DNA from: Ruminococcaceae bacterium AM07-15
GTDB lineage: Bacteria; Bacillota; Clostridia; Oscillospirales; Butyricicoccaceae
Direction: 5' to 3'
Assembly (NCBI GenBank): GCA_003477405.1
Contig: QUDE01000017.1
Coordinates: 7,825 to 71,824, forward strand
DNA: 64,000 bases
The notes beneath the pieces are model-generated. The model was not told the DNA's origin and ran no database searches. It saw only the letters and a program-made list of their open reading frames with translations. Made by a program: the position numbers and the translations under genes. Shown one piece after another: positions 38,948 through 48,318 of the stretch. How positions within the stretch are numbered: the first letter of the stretch is position 1; the number at the start of each line of letters is the position of its first letter.

Positions 38948-40135
38948 ATGCTGTACAGTCTGGCACTTGTTTTTCTTCTGGGGATGCTTTTGGGAAAAGC
39001 ATCTCAAAAACTGGGGCTTCCGCCCCTCTTTGGAATGCTTTTAGCCGGTATTCTGCTGGGGCCTTCTGTGTTTGACCTGCTCTCCCCTTCCCTTTCCGCC
39101 GTGTCTGCCGATCTGCGCAAAGTGGCCTTGCTGATCATTCTGGCCCGGGCCGGTCTCAACCTGGATGTGGGAGAACTGCGGCAGGTGGGCCGCCCCGCCT
39201 TCCTCATGTGCTTTCTTCCCGCCACCTGCGAAATCGTGGGCATGATCCTCCTGGCTCCCCCTTTGCTGGGGCTTTCCCTGCTGGAAAGTGCCTTACTTGG
39301 TGCGGTAATCGCCGCCGTTTCTCCGGCGGTGGTGGTTCCCAAGATGCTTTCCTTGCTGGAAAAGGGATGGGGCAAAAACCACCACATTCCTCAGCTAGTG
39401 ATGGCCGGAGCCTCTGCCGACGATGTGTATGTGATCGTGCTCTTTTCGGTGTTTTCCGATCTGTGCGCCACCGGCCATTTTTCTCCTCTGGATCTTCTGC
39501 GCATCCCCACTTCCATTGTTTTAGGATGTCTTGCAGGTCTTTTGCTGGGGCAAATTCTGGCCCGCTTCTGTCAAAAATGGAATCTGCTTCCTGTCCGCCG
39601 TCTGCTTCTGGCCCTGTCCTGCGCTTTTTTGCTCTCCTCTGCCGAAGACCTGTTCACCGGCTTCATTGGTTTTTCCGGCCTGCTGGCCGTGATGGCCATG
39701 GGGGTTTCCTGGCGTCACGCTTCCCCCAAAACCAGCCTTTCCCTCAGCGGGCAGCTGTCCCTTTTGTGGAGCGGTGCGGAAATTCTGCTCTTCGTGCTGG
39801 TAGGCGCCCAGGTGGATGTGTCCTATGCCTTCAAAGCCGGACCCATGGCGGTTTTGCTTCTGTTAGGCGTGCTGCTCTTCCGCATGATGGGAGTGGGGCT
39901 CTCCCTTCTGAAAACGCCGCTGAACAAAAAAGAGCGGCTGTTCTGCGCTCTGGCTTATACTCCCAAAGCCACTGTACAGGCGGCCATTGGCTCGGTACCC
40001 CTGGCCATGGGTCTGCCCTGCGGAGAACTGGTGCTGACGGTGGCGGTGCTGGCCATCCTCATCACCGCCCCTTTGGGCGCCTTTGCCATCGACCGCACTT
40101 TCCCCCGGCTGCTCCAAAGCCCGGAGGAAAACTGA
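38948..40135 (+). CDS. Cation:proton antiporter (CPA-type)
   Basis: A 395-residue membrane protein with about 12 segments of the Na+/H+ exchanger fold. LARAGLNLDVGELRQVGRPA and VIAAVSPAVVVPKMLSL resemble NhaP/KefB-type CPA signatures, and GASADDVYVIVLF carries an Asp-Asp pair in the position of the ion-binding ND/DD motif. It likely exports Na+ (or K+/Li+) for protons. ATG 38948 has AAAGGAG upstream; earlier in-frame codons belong to the structured leader, which can terminate the transcript. No C-terminal regulatory domain. Confidence 0.9.
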   Translation: MLYSLALVFLLGMLLGKASQKLGLPPLFGMLLAGILLGPSVFDLLSPSLSAVSADLRKVALLIILARAGLNLDVGELRQVGRPAFLMCFLPATCEIVGMILLAPPLLGLSLLESALLGAVIAAVSPAVVVPKMLSLLEKGWGKNHHIPQLVMAGASADDVYVIVLFSVFSDLCATGHFSPLDLLRIPTSIVLGCLAGLLLGQILARFCQKWNLLPVRRLLLALSCAFLLSSAEDLFTGFIGFSGLLAVMAMGVSWRHASPKTSLSLSGQLSLLWSGAEILLFVLVGAQVDVSYAFKAGPMAVLLLLGVLLFRMMGVGLSLLKTPLNKKERLFCALAYTPKATVQAAIGSVPLAMGLPCGELVLTVAVLAILITAPLGAFAIDRTFPRLLQSPEEN

Positions 40136-40137
40136 CC

Positions 40138-40166
40138 TTGTTCCCCCGCCCCGCCTCTGCTATGAT
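40138..40166 (+). promoter_or_regulatory. Promoter of the MocR-type gene
   Basis: TTGTTC (40138-40143), 17 bp, TATGAT (40161-40166), just after the antiporter stop. Confidence 0.55.
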
Positions 40167-40241
40167 AGAAGAGATCTGATCTGGTCCCACACGGGATTTT
40201 TACCCTTTTGCACCCTATCACATTTGCAGGAGCGTTTTATC

Positions 40242-41639
40242 ATGAGCCATATCACCTTTCCCCTCCTCACTTCCGGCGGCGAGCCTTATTACCTTCAGCT
40301 CTACCGACATATTTTGAAAGAAATTCAAAAAGGCGGGCTGCAGGCCGGGGAAAAACTGCCTTCCAAACGGGCCTTGGCCCAGCATCTTTCGGTGAGCGTC
40401 AACACAGTGGATGCCGCTTACCAGATGCTTACCACCGAAGGCTACCTTCGCGCTGCGCCCAAAAGCGGTTTTTATGTCTGTCCGCTGCCGCAGCTTCCCA
40501 CACCCCAGCGGCCCCTTTCTCCCCCACCTCCGCCCGAGACGCCCAAAACTTCTCTTCCTTTTGACTGTTCCCCCGGCTCCGCCGACCCCAGCGCCTTTCC
40601 CTTTGCCACCTGGGGCAAGCTCACCCGGGAAGTGATGGGACAGGGGGAGCTTCTGTCCAAAGGGGAAGCCCAGGGAGATCTGTGCCTGCGCCAGGCCTTG
40701 TGCCGTTATCTTCACCAATACCGGGGCGTTCAGTGCCAGCCTCATCAGGTTCTTATCGGCGCGGGGATGGAATATCTACTCACTTTGCTTTGCTGCCTCC
40801 TGCCCACCGAAACGGTGTACGCCATGGAAGAGCCCGGTTATCCCAAAGCCGCCCAATCCTTCCGCAATCTGGGGCGGAAAGTTGTCCACATCCCGGTGGA
40901 TAAAGACGGAATGGACCCGGCGAAGCTGGAAGAAAGCGGAGCCTGCTGTGCCTATCTCACCCCTTCCCACCAGTTTCCCACCGGCGGAGTGATGCCTGCT
41001 CCCCGCCGGGTCCAGATGCTGCGATGGGCAGCGGAGCGGGAAGGACGATATCTCATCGAGGACGATTACGACAGCGAATACCGCTATGCCGGCCGTCCCA
41101 TCCCCGCCTTGCAGGGCAGCGATCTCCACGACCGGGTGATCTACTGCGGCACCTTTTCCCGCAGCCTGGCCCCTTCCATCCGTATCGCCTATCTGGTGCT
41201 GCCTTTGTCCCTGCTTCCCGCCTATCACCGGCTGTTCTCTCTCCAATCCTCCACCGTTTCCCGGTTTGAGCAGCATACCCTGTTTCGCTTCCTGGAAGAA
41301 GGCTACTGGGAGCGGCACCTCAACCGCACCCGCATCCTGTATAAAAAGCGTCGGGAAGAACTTACATCCAGCCTGAAAGCCTCTCCCCTGGGGCCAAACC
41401 TGGAAATTTTAGGTTCCCAGGCCGGGCTCCACTTCCTTCTCCGGTTCCATGGCGGCCTTTCGGAAGAGGAAATGGCCCGCAAAGCCCGGGAGCAGGGAGT
41501 GGATTTTCTCCCTTTGTCCCACTGTTACCATGACCCCACTTTGGCGCCACCCTCCACCCTGCTTTGCGGCTATGGGCGGCTGCCTTTGGAAGAGATCCCC
41601 GCCCTGACCCAGGCTCTCGTCCGCGCCTGGACCAGCTAG
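40242..41639 (+). CDS. MocR/GntR-type regulator with aminotransferase-like domain
   Basis: A 465-residue MocR protein: GntR winged helix at 10-80 (SKRALAQHLSVSVNTVDAAY) and a fold-type I aminotransferase domain at 110-465 (ADPSAFPFATWGKL, IEDDYDSEYRY). The usual PLP Schiff-base motif is GTFSKxLAP; here it reads GTFSRSLAP, with codon CGC giving Arg307. Without that Lys it cannot hold PLP as an internal aldimine, so it may bind free ligand or another cofactor form. GABR and PdxR are relatives. The target gene is unknown; it lies between the antiporter and the convergent DUF4179 gene. Confidence 0.9.
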   Translation: MSHITFPLLTSGGEPYYLQLYRHILKEIQKGGLQAGEKLPSKRALAQHLSVSVNTVDAAYQMLTTEGYLRAAPKSGFYVCPLPQLPTPQRPLSPPPPPETPKTSLPFDCSPGSADPSAFPFATWGKLTREVMGQGELLSKGEAQGDLCLRQALCRYLHQYRGVQCQPHQVLIGAGMEYLLTLLCCLLPTETVYAMEEPGYPKAAQSFRNLGRKVVHIPVDKDGMDPAKLEESGACCAYLTPSHQFPTGGVMPAPRRVQMLRWAAEREGRYLIEDDYDSEYRYAGRPIPALQGSDLHDRVIYCGTFSRSLAPSIRIAYLVLPLSLLPAYHRLFSLQSSTVSRFEQHTLFRFLEEGYWERHLNRTRILYKKRREELTSSLKASPLGPNLEILGSQAGLHFLLRFHGGLSEEEMARKAREQGVDFLPLSHCYHDPTLAPPSTLLCGYGRLPLEEIPALTQALVRAWTS

Positions 41640-41680
41640 AAAAAGAGGGTAAGGCCAATGGGCCTTACCCTCTTTTTTGC
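41640..41680. terminator. Bidirectional terminator
   Basis: AAAAAGAGGGTAAGGCC-AAT-GGGCCTTACCCTCTTTTTT between the convergent MocR-type and DUF4179 genes. Confidence 0.95.
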
Positions 41681-41683
41681 TGC

Positions 41684-43027
41684 TCATTTGGAGAAAATCA
41701 CCGTATCTCCCAGCGAAATGGACTGCACTTTTTCCGGCTGGATGGCTTTGGGGAAGAGCCACCGTCCAAAGAAATGGCCGGTACCATTCTGCTTTTCCAG
41801 TCCATTCCAGAAACTGGTGACGCAGTCCTCCTTGTCCAGAACCAGTTTGGATCCATCCTCCATCACAAAGGTCACTGTGGACTGACCAAAAATAGCATGA
41901 TCGCTTCCGATTTCCAGACTGAGTGTCATGGGGGTGAGGACGATGCGGTTTACCGGGCACCCTTCCACCTGGGTCCCCGGGGTATAGACCAGCTGATCCG
42001 GCGTCTCCAGGTCGATCTCCAGCTCCCAGTTTCCTTCCACAGGCTGTGTCTTGGGGTAATAGAAATATAAGTCCTCCAACACCAGATCATTTAGGATCTC
42101 CGGCCCCACGCCTCCAAAAGCGATATCGTAATAAAGTTCCCCTTCCCAATCAAACAGGGTCTGGATAAGACTTTGGTTGTACTGGGCTTCCTGGCCGGTT
42201 CTGCTGCGCAGAGTGGTGAGCACATTCAGATACTCCAGACAGATGTCTTCCGGACACTTGACCTGCACATGGAACGCTCCATCGTCTCCAAAGCCCAGGG
42301 CCGAAAGAGAAAATCCCTTTTCGCCTTCCAAAGGAGCCGCTTCCTCCCCCGGTTGGAGCACTGGGTTCTTTTCCCCAGCTTTCTGGGTGTTTTCTGCCAG
42401 AATGGTTTTCTGGATCTGGGAAGAAATCTCCGTCTGCGGCAAAGAGGCGTTGAATTTCTCCTGGGCGCTGATTTCCTGGAGGCTCAGTTTTGCCACCTGC
42501 TCTTCTCCGCTGGTTTCTCCGCCCCAGTACACTTCCATCAAGGCGGTGCGGCTTTCCGGGTCGTAACCCAGACACTGCTCTCCCATGACACCCATCTTCT
42601 GATTGGGCAATTTCAGATCCCATCCTCCTCCGTAGGTCCCCAAACTGATATTCTCTCCCAGGCGATCTCCTGTTTTGTCCTGGATCTCCAGATAGATCCG
42701 GGTAAAACCGTCATCGGACAGGGCGGACACCACCCGGACGGCGATGCCCTTGTCCTCCGTTTCCAAACCGGAAAACTGCTGACTTTCTTCCTGCCAGCCA
42801 CCCAGACGCTGGGCTAAAATCTGGCGCAGGCCGGGGGAAAGGGCGAAGGCCGCCGCAGTCAGAGCACACACAGCCAAGCAGGCCGCGGCCAGACGCCGTG
42901 CCATCTGACCTTTCCGTTTTTTGGGGGAAGAAAAGGCTTTTTCCAGGATTTCTTCCTTCTTTTCTCCCAAAGTCAGCCCGGACAGGGCCTGATCCATATC
43001 CTGACGAAAATTCCGCTTATTCTTCAT
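41684..43027 (-). CDS. DUF4179 membrane protein, probable anti-sigma factor
   Basis: A 447-residue protein: a short cytoplasmic N-terminus (about 1-40), one membrane span (RLAAACLAVCALTAAAFAL) and a large outside domain of the DUF4179 type (IAVRVVSALSDDGFTRIYLE, GGGWDLKLPNQK). Such proteins are encoded right after ECF sigma genes and hold them at the membrane until a signal arrives. It overlaps the sigma gene by 11 bp. The signal is unknown. Confidence 0.85.
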   Translation of the reverse strand: MKNKRNFRQDMDQALSGLTLGEKKEEILEKAFSSPKKRKGQMARRLAAACLAVCALTAAAFALSPGLRQILAQRLGGWQEESQQFSGLETEDKGIAVRVVSALSDDGFTRIYLEIQDKTGDRLGENISLGTYGGGWDLKLPNQKMGVMGEQCLGYDPESRTALMEVYWGGETSGEEQVAKLSLQEISAQEKFNASLPQTEISSQIQKTILAENTQKAGEKNPVLQPGEEAAPLEGEKGFSLSALGFGDDGAFHVQVKCPEDICLEYLNVLTTLRSRTGQEAQYNQSLIQTLFDWEGELYYDIAFGGVGPEILNDLVLEDLYFYYPKTQPVEGNWELEIDLETPDQLVYTPGTQVEGCPVNRIVLTPMTLSLEIGSDHAIFGQSTVTFVMEDGSKLVLDKEDCVTSFWNGLEKQNGTGHFFGRWLFPKAIQPEKVQSISLGDTVIFSK

Positions 43028-43517
43028 CGTAATACCATCCTTTCAGCTGCTCTTTCAGCTGCCGACGGGCCCGGGACAGACGCACCGTCACCGTGGACAA
43101 GGGAATATGGAGAATCTCTGCAATCTCCCTTACCTTCAGCTGCTGATAGTAATAAAGCAAAATGACCTCCCGATAGGGCCGGGACAGAGCCATCACCGCC
43201 CGGGGCAAGGTGTCATCGGTCTCCGGTACCCCAGGGGCCGGCAGCTGTTCCAGCACCTGAGAGGGCAGACGACGCCAATGCCAGGGCGAGCGCAGATAGC
43301 CTTTGCATACATTGATGGCAATGCGGGTCAGCCAGGTGGCCATAGCTGCCTGACCCCGAAATTCGTCCATATGCTGAAAAGCCCGCAAAAAGCTTTCCTG
43401 CACCGCATCCTCCGCCAGATTCCGATCCTTCAGATAGAGAGTACACAGCCGCAAAAGCCGATCTCCTTCTTCCTCCAGCATCTTCTGAAAAAGGGCTTTC
43501 TTTTCCTCCTGCTCCAT
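43017..43517 (-). CDS. ECF-type RNA polymerase sigma factor
   Basis: A 166-residue sigma-70 family ECF factor: region 2 (LYLKDRNLAEDAVQESFLRA, then FRGQAAMATWLTRIAINVCK) and region 4 (RPYREVILLYYYQQLKVREI, IPLSTVTVRLSRARRQL). ATG 43517 has GGAGG upstream. Its gene overlaps the DUF4179 anti-sigma gene. No other target is adjacent, and no own-type promoter was identified. Confidence 0.92.
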   Translation of the reverse strand: MEQEEKKALFQKMLEEEGDRLLRLCTLYLKDRNLAEDAVQESFLRAFQHMDEFRGQAAMATWLTRIAINVCKGYLRSPWHWRRLPSQVLEQLPAPGVPETDDTLPRAVMALSRPYREVILLYYYQQLKVREIAEILHIPLSTVTVRLSRARRQLKEQLKGWYYDEE

Positions 43518-43572
43518 CCCGCTTCCTCCTTTCAACCATTGGATTCCTTGTCCTGGCCTTTTGCTTCCTCAT

Positions 43573-43613
43573 GGCAAAAAAATTTCCCCAAAGCCAAAAA
43601 GACTTTGGGGAAA
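43573..43613 (-). terminator. Terminator of the murB-dus operon
   Basis: TTTCCCCAAAG-(loop)-CTTTGGGGAAA followed by TTTTTTTG on the minus strand. Confidence 0.92.
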
Positions 43614-43620
43614 GGACGGG

Positions 43621-44577
43621 TCACCAGGGTTCTTTGGCATCCTCCCGCAAGGGCAGGCGGAAAATTCCTTCCACAGCCCACTGATAATCAGCCGGTTCTG
43701 TGGCCTTGCGAAGGGCCTTGCCCAATCCCTGCTCATCTTCAAAGAGGAAAATCATGCACCGCCAGATGTCCTTCATACGGCAAATGGCATTTTTGGGACT
43801 TTGGAACGCCTGGCAGTATCCTTGATACAGGGTATCATGAAACAGCCGCAGCTCTTTCCGCTGAGCCGCTTTGCCCCCTTTGGCCTTGCGGAACACCGCC
43901 GGGTCGGCAATGGCCCCTCGTCCCAGCATCAACCCCCGCAGCATGGGATACTCCTGCTCCATCCGGGCGCAGTCGGCCGCAGTCACCAGATCCCCATTGT
44001 AGCAAAGGGGCAGGCTGGTGTGTTCTGCCGCCCATCGGAAAGCCTGGGGGCGCACCGGCTTCCGGTACAGATCCTGACGCACCCGGGGATGCAAAATCAG
44101 CTCTTCCAGGGGGTATTTTTCAAAAATGGCCAGGATGGGAGGAAACTCCTCCTCCGAAGCCATGCCCAACCGGCTTTTCACCGAAATTTTCACCGGCAGA
44201 GCGGCGGAAAAGATTTCTTCCAAAAAGTGATCCAGCTCCTGTGGATGGGCCAGAAACCCCGATCCCTTTCCCTTGGCGGTGACGGTCCCCGAAGGACATC
44301 CCAGATTCAGATTGATGTGCTGGTAGCCCAGCTCCCCCAGCCTGCGGGCCGCGCCGATGAAATCCCCACTGCGCCGGGTGAGCAGCTGAGGAACCAAAGG
44401 CAGACCCTGGTTTTCCTCAGGGGCGATGTCCCGCAGCTCTCTTTTGTTCAGCGTGCCCCCTTCTCCCGGAGAAAGAAAGGGGGTATAGTACCGATCGGCG
44501 CCGCCAAAAATTTCATGGTGCGTCCGCCGGTACAGAGGGCCGGTGATCCCCTCCAGAGGGGCCAGATCATAGCGCAC
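43621..44577 (-). CDS. dus: tRNA-dihydrouridine synthase
   Basis: An FMN enzyme that reduces uridine in tRNA D-loops. The 318-residue protein shows LAPLEGITGPLYRRTHHEIF, INLNLGCPSGTVTAKGKGSG (active-site Cys in LGCPSG) and LMLGRGAIADPAVF (FMN phosphate site). It resembles the Clostridia Dus branch, not DusB. The start is GTG at 44577 with GGAGG upstream. Last gene of the long murB-dus run. Confidence 0.92.
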   Translation of the reverse strand: MRYDLAPLEGITGPLYRRTHHEIFGGADRYYTPFLSPGEGGTLNKRELRDIAPEENQGLPLVPQLLTRRSGDFIGAARRLGELGYQHINLNLGCPSGTVTAKGKGSGFLAHPQELDHFLEEIFSAALPVKISVKSRLGMASEEEFPPILAIFEKYPLEELILHPRVRQDLYRKPVRPQAFRWAAEHTSLPLCYNGDLVTAADCARMEQEYPMLRGLMLGRGAIADPAVFRKAKGGKAAQRKELRLFHDTLYQGYCQAFQSPKNAICRMKDIWRCMIFLFEDEQGLGKALRKATEPADYQWAVEGIFRLPLREDAKEPW

Positions 44578-44633
44578 GGGGTTTCCTCCTTTGTTCTTCC
44601 TTCTTTGCAGCCTTCTTCATTCCCAAAGCCGAC

Positions 44634-45449
44634 CTATAGCCGCTTCTTCATCACAAAAGACCGGTTGTCAATGGCCCGCATGGTGGCCAGGATGCCATCC
44701 AGATGATCGTATTCGTGTTGGATCAGCTCGGCCATGTCATCGTCCATCTGTTTTTCCTGCTCCACCCAATTTTCGTCCCGGTAGCGCAGCAAACAGTGGC
44801 GATGCCGGCGCACCCGAACCAAAAGCCCGGGAAAAGACATACAGTCGTCCATCAGCTCCATGGTTTCCTCACCGATGAAGGAAAGCTGGGGATTGATGAT
44901 CACATAGGGTCTGTCGGTGAGCATACAAATCACCCGTTTGTGCACCCCGATCTGCGGGGCCGCAATGGCCCTTCCGAAACCATAATCCCGGCGAATGCCC
45001 CGGATGCAGTCGAACATATCCCCAAACATGGGACGCAGCTGCTCCAGCTCTTCCTCCCTGACCTCCTGGGAAACCTGGTACAGCCTGGGATCTCCCAGCA
45101 GCAAAATCTCTCTTTCCATGTCGGCTTCTCCCCTTCCCTCTGCTTTCTTTTCTCCGGGCTGCGTTTCCCCCGGAGAAAAGGGGTGATTTTGGATCAACTT
45201 CAGCTTTTCTGTCCTTTTCAGCTTTTTCACCTGCCGCTCCCGGCGCAAGGCTGCGCCTTGACTGGAGCAGCTTTCCCAGTAAACCAGCGTCAGTTCTCCC
45301 CGGCCCCGGGTGTATTTGGCCCCCCGTCCTTCCCGATGGGCCCGGAGCCGCCGGGGCAGATCGGTGGTCACACCGGTATACAGGCTGCCATCGCCGCAGC
45401 AGAGAATGTACAGGTACCAGCTGCCCCTTTCCGGCAGGTCTTTTTCCAT
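44634..45449 (-). CDS. GIY-YIG nuclease-like / peptide deformylase fusion
   Basis: A single 271-residue frame. Residues 10-90 are a UPF0213/YhbQ GIY-YIG domain (WYLYILCCGDGSLYTGVTTD). Residues 111-271 are peptide deformylase: AIAAPQIG (161-168), QHEYDH (244-249) with zinc ligands, and a divergent EGCLS motif reading DDCMS (201-205). The linker is Glu/Gly-rich. A second ATG at 45119 has AGGGGAG 8 bp upstream, so the deformylase (161 residues) may also be made alone. No stop separates the domains. The start at 45449 overlaps the preceding stop (TGATG). Confidence 0.88.
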   Translation of the reverse strand: MEKDLPERGSWYLYILCCGDGSLYTGVTTDLPRRLRAHREGRGAKYTRGRGELTLVYWESCSSQGAALRRERQVKKLKRTEKLKLIQNHPFSPGETQPGEKKAEGRGEADMEREILLLGDPRLYQVSQEVREEELEQLRPMFGDMFDCIRGIRRDYGFGRAIAAPQIGVHKRVICMLTDRPYVIINPQLSFIGEETMELMDDCMSFPGLLVRVRRHRHCLLRYRDENWVEQEKQMDDDMAELIQHEYDHLDGILATMRAIDNRSFVMKKRL

Positions 45450-45913
45450 CACAGGCGGTTACTTTTACCGGTGATATGGATCAGGTCCACCGCCACCACC
45501 TGCACCTTGGGAAACTTTTCGATCTCCTTTTCCCACTCGCTTTCATAACCAGGGGAATACTTCTGGCAAATGGCCAAAAGGGCCCGCCGTGCTTCCTCTC
45601 CCTGGGCCAGCCGGGCTTTTCCCTGGGCCACCACCGATTCATAGGCCATGGTCATTTCCTTTTGCAGCACCTGGGTGCGCCCCAGGGCGCACAGGCAAAC
45701 CTGAGGATTCTTCTGGATGTTGTCCAGCTTCTCTCCCGCCGGAGCGCAATGAAAATACAAAGCATTTCCCAACACCACCGGGGAGACCGGCACGGTGTGA
45801 GGCGCTCTCTCTTCATCCACTGTGGTAAACAGGGCATATTCACATTCTGCCAGCAGTTTCCGGGCTTTTTCCTCTTCCATCGCCCGGTTTCCAAGACGCA
45901 TGGGACGGATCAT
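45449..45913 (-). CDS. Pyridoxamine-5'-phosphate-oxidase-like flavoprotein
   Basis: A 154-residue split-barrel FMN protein: RKLLAECEYALFTTVDEERA, TVPVSPVVLGNALYFHCA and GEKLDNIQKNPQVCLCA. It fits the NimA-like/YkqA-type group (nitroimidazole reductase or unknown), more than true PdxH. AAAGGAGG precedes ATG 45913. It lies between pcrA and the GIY-YIG/deformylase gene, overlapping the latter by one base. Confidence 0.88.
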   Translation of the reverse strand: MIRPMRLGNRAMEEEKARKLLAECEYALFTTVDEERAPHTVPVSPVVLGNALYFHCAPAGEKLDNIQKNPQVCLCALGRTQVLQKEMTMAYESVVAQGKARLAQGEEARRALLAICQKYSPGYESEWEKEIEKFPKVQVVAVDLIHITGKSNRL

Positions 45914-45926
45914 AGGGTTTCCTCCT

Positions 45927-48293
45927 TTATTTGATGGTGATGAACTGGCTGGCTGTGCGCAGCATCATCATTTTCGTACCTTCGGCAAACTTCACTTCCA
46001 TCAGCACATCGTTGCCCATAGGCGTGCAGGCCTGCACCACGCCATCCCCAAAGGCCTTGTGGGTGATGGCCTGGCCGGGGCGCACAAAGGGCAGATCCTT
46101 TTGCGCCTCCTTGGCGCGGCTTCCAAAGGCCGAGGCAAAACTCTTCTGCACGGTGGGTCGGATGTTGGCGGCCTGACGGCGCTGAGGAGCCGGACGGGCC
46201 TTCGCCTTTTTCTCCATGTGCTCTTCCGGTATTTCCCCGATAAATCGGGAAGGCCGACAAAAAGAAGTCTGACCATAGAGCATCCGCCGCTGAGCGCAAG
46301 TGATGAAAAGCCTCCGCTTGGCCCGGGTCATGGCCACATAGCAGATCCGCCGCTCCTCTTCCAGTTCCTCGTCGCTGTCCATGCTCCGGTGGGAGGGGAA
46401 AATACCCTCTTCCATGCCGCAGAGGAACACCGTGTCAAATTCCAGTCCTTTGGCCGAATGCATGGTCATCAGTGTAACGGCGTCGGCCTGCTCATCGTAC
46501 CGGTCGATGTCGGTGAACAGGGCCACTTCTTCCAGAAAGTCCAGCAAAGTGCCCCCTTCGTGGGTGCTTTCGAACTCCACAATGTTGGATTTCAGCTCCA
46601 TCACATTTTCGATCCGGGTCTGGGCTTCGATATTCTCCTGGCTGCGCAGCATCCGCAGATACCCGCTCTCTTCCAGCAAAGCGTCATACAGCTCGCCCAA
46701 AGACAGATCATGAGCCTTTTCCTGCAGGCCCTTGATCATCTTGGCAAAGGCCTCCAGGCTATCTTTGGCCCGGGCCAGATCGGGATATTCTCCCGCTCTT
46801 TGGATCACGGAAAAATCGTCGGTATTTTCCATGGATGCCAAGTCGGCCACATGCTCCAGGGTCTTGGCGCCGATCTTCCGGGGCGGATTGTTGATGATCC
46901 GCCGCAGCCGGATACCGTCTGAGGGGTTTGCAATGACCCACAGATAGGCCAGCATATCCTTCACCTCAGCCCGGTCGAAAAACCGCAGACCGCTGACCAT
47001 CCGGTAAGGGATTGCATTGCGCTTGAGTGCTCCTTCGATGCTGTTGGACAATGCATGGTTCCGGTAGAGCACGGTGAAATCAGAAAATTTCTGGCCTTTC
47101 CCGTAGCCTTTGAGGATCTCGCTGGCGATAAACTGCCCTTCGTCCTCCTGGTTGTCCCCAGAAAAATAGACGATCTTGTCTCCCTCGCCGTTTTCTGTCC
47201 ACAGCCGCTTGCCTTTCCGGGCAGTGTTGTGGGAAATCACCTCGTTGGCCGCTTCCAGAATGCTCATGGTAGAGCGGTAATTCTGTTCCAGACGGATCAC
47301 CCGGGCGTTTTCGTACTGCTTTTCAAACTCCAGGATGTTTTCGATGGTGGCGCCCCGGAACTTATAGATACTCTGGTCATCGTCGCCCACCACGCAGATG
47401 TTCCCATAGCCTCCGGCCAACAGGCTGCACAGCACATATTGGGCGTGGTTCGTGTCCTGGTATTCGTCCACCAGCACATAGCGGAACTGGCGCTGATAAT
47501 GCTCCCGCACATCGCTGCACTCCTGGAGCAGATGAACGGTTTCCATGATGATGTCGTCAAAGTCCATGGCCCCGGCCCGGCGCATCCGGTTCTGGTATTC
47601 TTCGTAAATGCGGCCCACGGCCTTTTTGTAGTAGTCGTCCCCTGCCTGCTGCTGATACTGCCGGGGAGTAATCAGTTTGTCCTTGGCCCGGGAAATCTGG
47701 TTGATGACCCCCCGCAGATCAAACTTCTTTTCATCGTAGCTCAGCTCCCGCAGAGCCTGTCCCATCATTTTCTTTTTGTCGTCTTCATCATAGATGGTGA
47801 AGTTGCCGTAGCCGATCCGCTCGCCATACCGGCGGAGAATGCGCACGCAGGCCGAATGGAAGGTATGGGCCCAAATGTCCTCGGCCATAGCACCGCAGGC
47901 CTTTTCCAGCCGGTCTTTCAGCTCCCCGGCCGCCTTGTTGGTAAAGGTGATGGCGATGATCTGCCAGGGGCGGGGAGGGTCCACACTGCACAGGTCCACA
48001 ATATCCTCAGGAGTCGCCTCTTCCGGCTGGGCCAGATAGGCAGCCATGCGCCTGAGGTCCTCTTCGGTGGCCCCCACAGGAGCCGTTTCCTCTTCGTAAC
48101 CTCTGCCGTATTTCAGCAGATTGATCACCCGGTTGATGAGCACTGTGGTTTTACCGCTTCCTGCGCCGGCCAGCAGCAGCAGCGGCCCTTCGGTGCAGAA
48201 CACCGCTTCCCGCTGCATAGGGTTCAGTCCGGAAAACTCCTCTTCCAGGATGGATTTGCGCAGAGCGCTGTATTTGAGATCAAATTCCGTCAT
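45927..48293 (-). CDS. pcrA: UvrD/PcrA-type DNA helicase
   Basis: A 788-residue superfamily 1A 3'-5' helicase: Walker A LLLAGAGSGKTTVL, motif Ia ITFTNKAAGELKDRL, Walker B VDEYQDTNHAQY, motif III GDDDQSIYKFRGA, motif V LMTMHSAKGLEFDTVFL and VI VAMTRAKRRL. The C-terminal Tudor-like segment (HKAFGDGVVQACTPMGND) may bind RNA polymerase. It unwinds DNA in repair and removes RecA or stalled transcription complexes. It is 25 bp after dnaE in the operon. Confidence 0.96.
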   Translation of the reverse strand: MTEFDLKYSALRKSILEEEFSGLNPMQREAVFCTEGPLLLLAGAGSGKTTVLINRVINLLKYGRGYEEETAPVGATEEDLRRMAAYLAQPEEATPEDIVDLCSVDPPRPWQIIAITFTNKAAGELKDRLEKACGAMAEDIWAHTFHSACVRILRRYGERIGYGNFTIYDEDDKKKMMGQALRELSYDEKKFDLRGVINQISRAKDKLITPRQYQQQAGDDYYKKAVGRIYEEYQNRMRRAGAMDFDDIIMETVHLLQECSDVREHYQRQFRYVLVDEYQDTNHAQYVLCSLLAGGYGNICVVGDDDQSIYKFRGATIENILEFEKQYENARVIRLEQNYRSTMSILEAANEVISHNTARKGKRLWTENGEGDKIVYFSGDNQEDEGQFIASEILKGYGKGQKFSDFTVLYRNHALSNSIEGALKRNAIPYRMVSGLRFFDRAEVKDMLAYLWVIANPSDGIRLRRIINNPPRKIGAKTLEHVADLASMENTDDFSVIQRAGEYPDLARAKDSLEAFAKMIKGLQEKAHDLSLGELYDALLEESGYLRMLRSQENIEAQTRIENVMELKSNIVEFESTHEGGTLLDFLEEVALFTDIDRYDEQADAVTLMTMHSAKGLEFDTVFLCGMEEGIFPSHRSMDSDEELEEERRICYVAMTRAKRRLFITCAQRRMLYGQTSFCRPSRFIGEIPEEHMEKKAKARPAPQRRQAANIRPTVQKSFASAFGSRAKEAQKDLPFVRPGQAITHKAFGDGVVQACTPMGNDVLMEVKFAEGTKMMMLRTASQFITIK

Positions 48294-48318
48294 TTATGTT
48301 TATTCCCTTTCCCTTTTT

